From contig JAUXQT010000053.1 of the NCBI GenBank assembly GCA_030682135.1, positions 108,832 to 172,831 on the forward strand: a stretch of 64,000 nucleotides of DNA, read 5' to 3'. Every line of letters starts with the position of its first letter. Position 1 is the first letter of the stretch. Source of the DNA: Nitrospirota bacterium. GTDB lineage: Bacteria; Nitrospirota; Nitrospiria; Nitrospirales; Nitrospiraceae. Positions 62,348-64,000 of the stretch are shown piece by piece. A program made the position numbers and the translations under genes. Under the pieces are notes generated by a model. The model did not search any database. It was not told the DNA's origin and saw only the letters and a program-made list of their open reading frames with translations.

Positions 62348-62645
62348 CCTTGACAGCCGTTGCGCAGGAGTTCGACTGCAATGGCCGGTCTCAGTCGTCG
62401 AGAATGTGGTCTTCATCACTGGTGGGTCGGAAGGCTGTATGGTCTCGAGGGTCTTTACTCATCGATTCGAGTCATGAGTGAGAGGGGACGTGCGGAATGT
62501 CGGTTGGCTAACCGCTTGACAACATGGGGGTTCCATGTGAAAATCCAGACTGTTAACCTGTAAGCTGCTACATTGCTTCGCCAGTACGCATCTGAACCCA
62601 GCTCGTTATTACAGACCAGTGTATTCATGCAAAGGAGCATTTGCT

Positions 62646-64000
62646 ATGTCGATCTTGAAGACCATTCACAGCCCGGCTGATCTGAAACGGCTCTCACCGG
62701 CGCAGTTTCCTGTTTTGTGCCAGGAGTTGCGGGAGCAGATTATCGGCGTGGTCTCTAATGTCGGAGGGCACCTGGCCTCGAACCTCGGAGTCATTGAACT
62801 GACGGTTGCATTGCACTATCTGCTCGATACGCCACAAGATAAAATCGTCTGGGACACCAGCAATCAAGCCTACGCGCATAAGCTCCTCACCGGGCGCCGG
62901 GAGCAATTCCATACGCTCCGTCAATACGGGGGGATGAGCGGCTTCACCAAGCGCGAGGAGAGTGTCTACGATACGTTCAATGCAGGCCATGCTGGTACCG
63001 GCGTGTCCGCCGCCTTTGGGCTGGTCGCTGCCCGTGAGCAATTGGCGCAGCATCACAAGGTCGTCTGTGTCGTCGGAGATGGCGCCATGACCGCCGGTAT
63101 GACGCTGGAAGGCCTGCACCATGCCGGAGGGTTGGGGAAAGACTTCCTGGTCATTCTGAACGACAATCAAATGTCCATTTCGAAGAATGTCGGAGCCATT
63201 TCCTCATATTTGAACCGGACCTTCACCGGAGAGTTTTATACCAAGATGCGAGAGGAAACGGGGCAACTGTTGGGGAAGATTCCCCATATCGGGCAGGACA
63301 TGCAGAAGTGGGCTCGCCGGGCAGAAGAGTTGGCCAAGGGTGCGATCCTTCCCGGGCTGCTTTTTGAAGAGTTGGGGTTCAGGTATGCCGGACCGATCGA
63401 TGGCCATAACTTTGAGCATCTGCTTCCGACCTTGGATAATGTGTTGAAGATGAGGGGGCCTGTGTTGCTCCATGTCATCACGAAAAAAGGACTGGGCTAT
63501 GAGCCTGCCGTGAATAATCCGGTATGGTTCCATGCCTGTCCGCCTTTTGTGCGGGAAACCGGGGCGCCGGCTAAAAAAGCAGCTCGACCGTCCTATACGC
63601 AGATCGCTATTGAATCATTGGTGAAGCTGGCCCGCAAAGATAAGCGCATCGTCGCGATTACGGCTGCGATGTGTGAAGGGACCGGCCTGAATATTTTCGA
63701 GAAGGAATTCCCGGACCGGATCTATGATGTAGGCATTGCCGAACAGCATGCGGTGACGTTTGCAGCTGGTCTTGCGACACAGGGTCTCCGCCCGGTGGTG
63801 GCCATGTATTCCACCTTCTTGCAGCGGGCGTACGACCAGGTGGTGCACGACGTGGCGACGCAAAACCTTCCGGTGACCTTCTGCATCGATCGCGGCGGGT
63901 TAGTGGCGGAAGACGGGACGACGCACCATGGGGCGTTCGATTATGCGTTCCTGCGCCACATGCCGAATATGGTGGTCATGGCGCCGAAGGATGAAAATGA
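62646..64000 (+). CDS. dxs: 1-deoxy-D-xylulose-5-phosphate synthase (truncated by window end)
   Basis: Open to window end, so absent from ORF track; NVGGHLASNLGVIELTVALHYLLDTPQDKIVWDTSNQAYAHKLLTGR; VVGDGAMTAGMTLEGLHHAG; DVGIAEQHAVTFAAGLATQG. Confidence 0.95.
   Translation, partial: MSILKTIHSPADLKRLSPAQFPVLCQELREQIIGVVSNVGGHLASNLGVIELTVALHYLLDTPQDKIVWDTSNQAYAHKLLTGRREQFHTLRQYGGMSGFTKREESVYDTFNAGHAGTGVSAAFGLVAAREQLAQHHKVVCVVGDGAMTAGMTLEGLHHAGGLGKDFLVILNDNQMSISKNVGAISSYLNRTFTGEFYTKMREETGQLLGKIPHIGQDMQKWARRAEELAKGAILPGLLFEELGFRYAGPIDGHNFEHLLPTLDNVLKMRGPVLLHVITKKGLGYEPAVNNPVWFHACPPFVRETGAPAKKAARPSYTQIAIESLVKLARKDKRIVAITAAMCEGTGLNIFEKEFPDRIYDVGIAEQHAVTFAAGLATQGLRPVVAMYSTFLQRAYDQVVHDVATQNLPVTFCIDRGGLVAEDGTTHHGAFDYAFLRHMPNMVVMAPKDEN

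Overview
The 64 kb window reads as Nitrospira-like chromosome; the lineage is inferred from gene content and was not searched. 0-20 kb is a nearly contiguous reductive TCA cluster: 2-oxoacid:ferredoxin oxidoreductase subunits, ATP-citrate lyase aclB/aclA, aconitase, monomeric isocitrate dehydrogenase, fumarate reductase/succinate dehydrogenase-type FeS and flavoprotein subunits, and sucCD. A few unrelated genes are inserted (Rsm22-like, zinc ribbon, DSP phosphatase, mutM). 20-31.8 kb holds a B12/radical SAM protein, a ferritin-VIT1 fusion, PilZ and EamA proteins, an isolated MotA/MotB-like pair resembling ZorA/ZorB, and a multi-PAS kinase with two response regulators. 31.9-35 kb is a small accessory island: a membrane protein, an MNT/HEPN toxin-antitoxin pair bracketed by ~117 bp direct repeats, and an AT-richer zinc-ribbon plus nucleoside-deoxyribosyltransferase/TIR-like protein. 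35-64 kb is mostly housekeeping: ahcY, metK, System II cytochrome c biogenesis, bamD, a fabH-like gene, PiT/PhoU-like/PhoRB, ispH, smc, squalene-hopene cyclase with a phosphorylase, an Mla operon with an Omp85-like barrel, and the start of dxs. The most unusual non-coding signal is several families of structured intergenic repeats: tandem-repeat-armed hairpins, a conserved-core cloverleaf-like element in three copies, a ~120 bp palindromic element in two copies, and an interleaved inverted repeat. No rRNA, tRNA or CRISPR was identified by eye.
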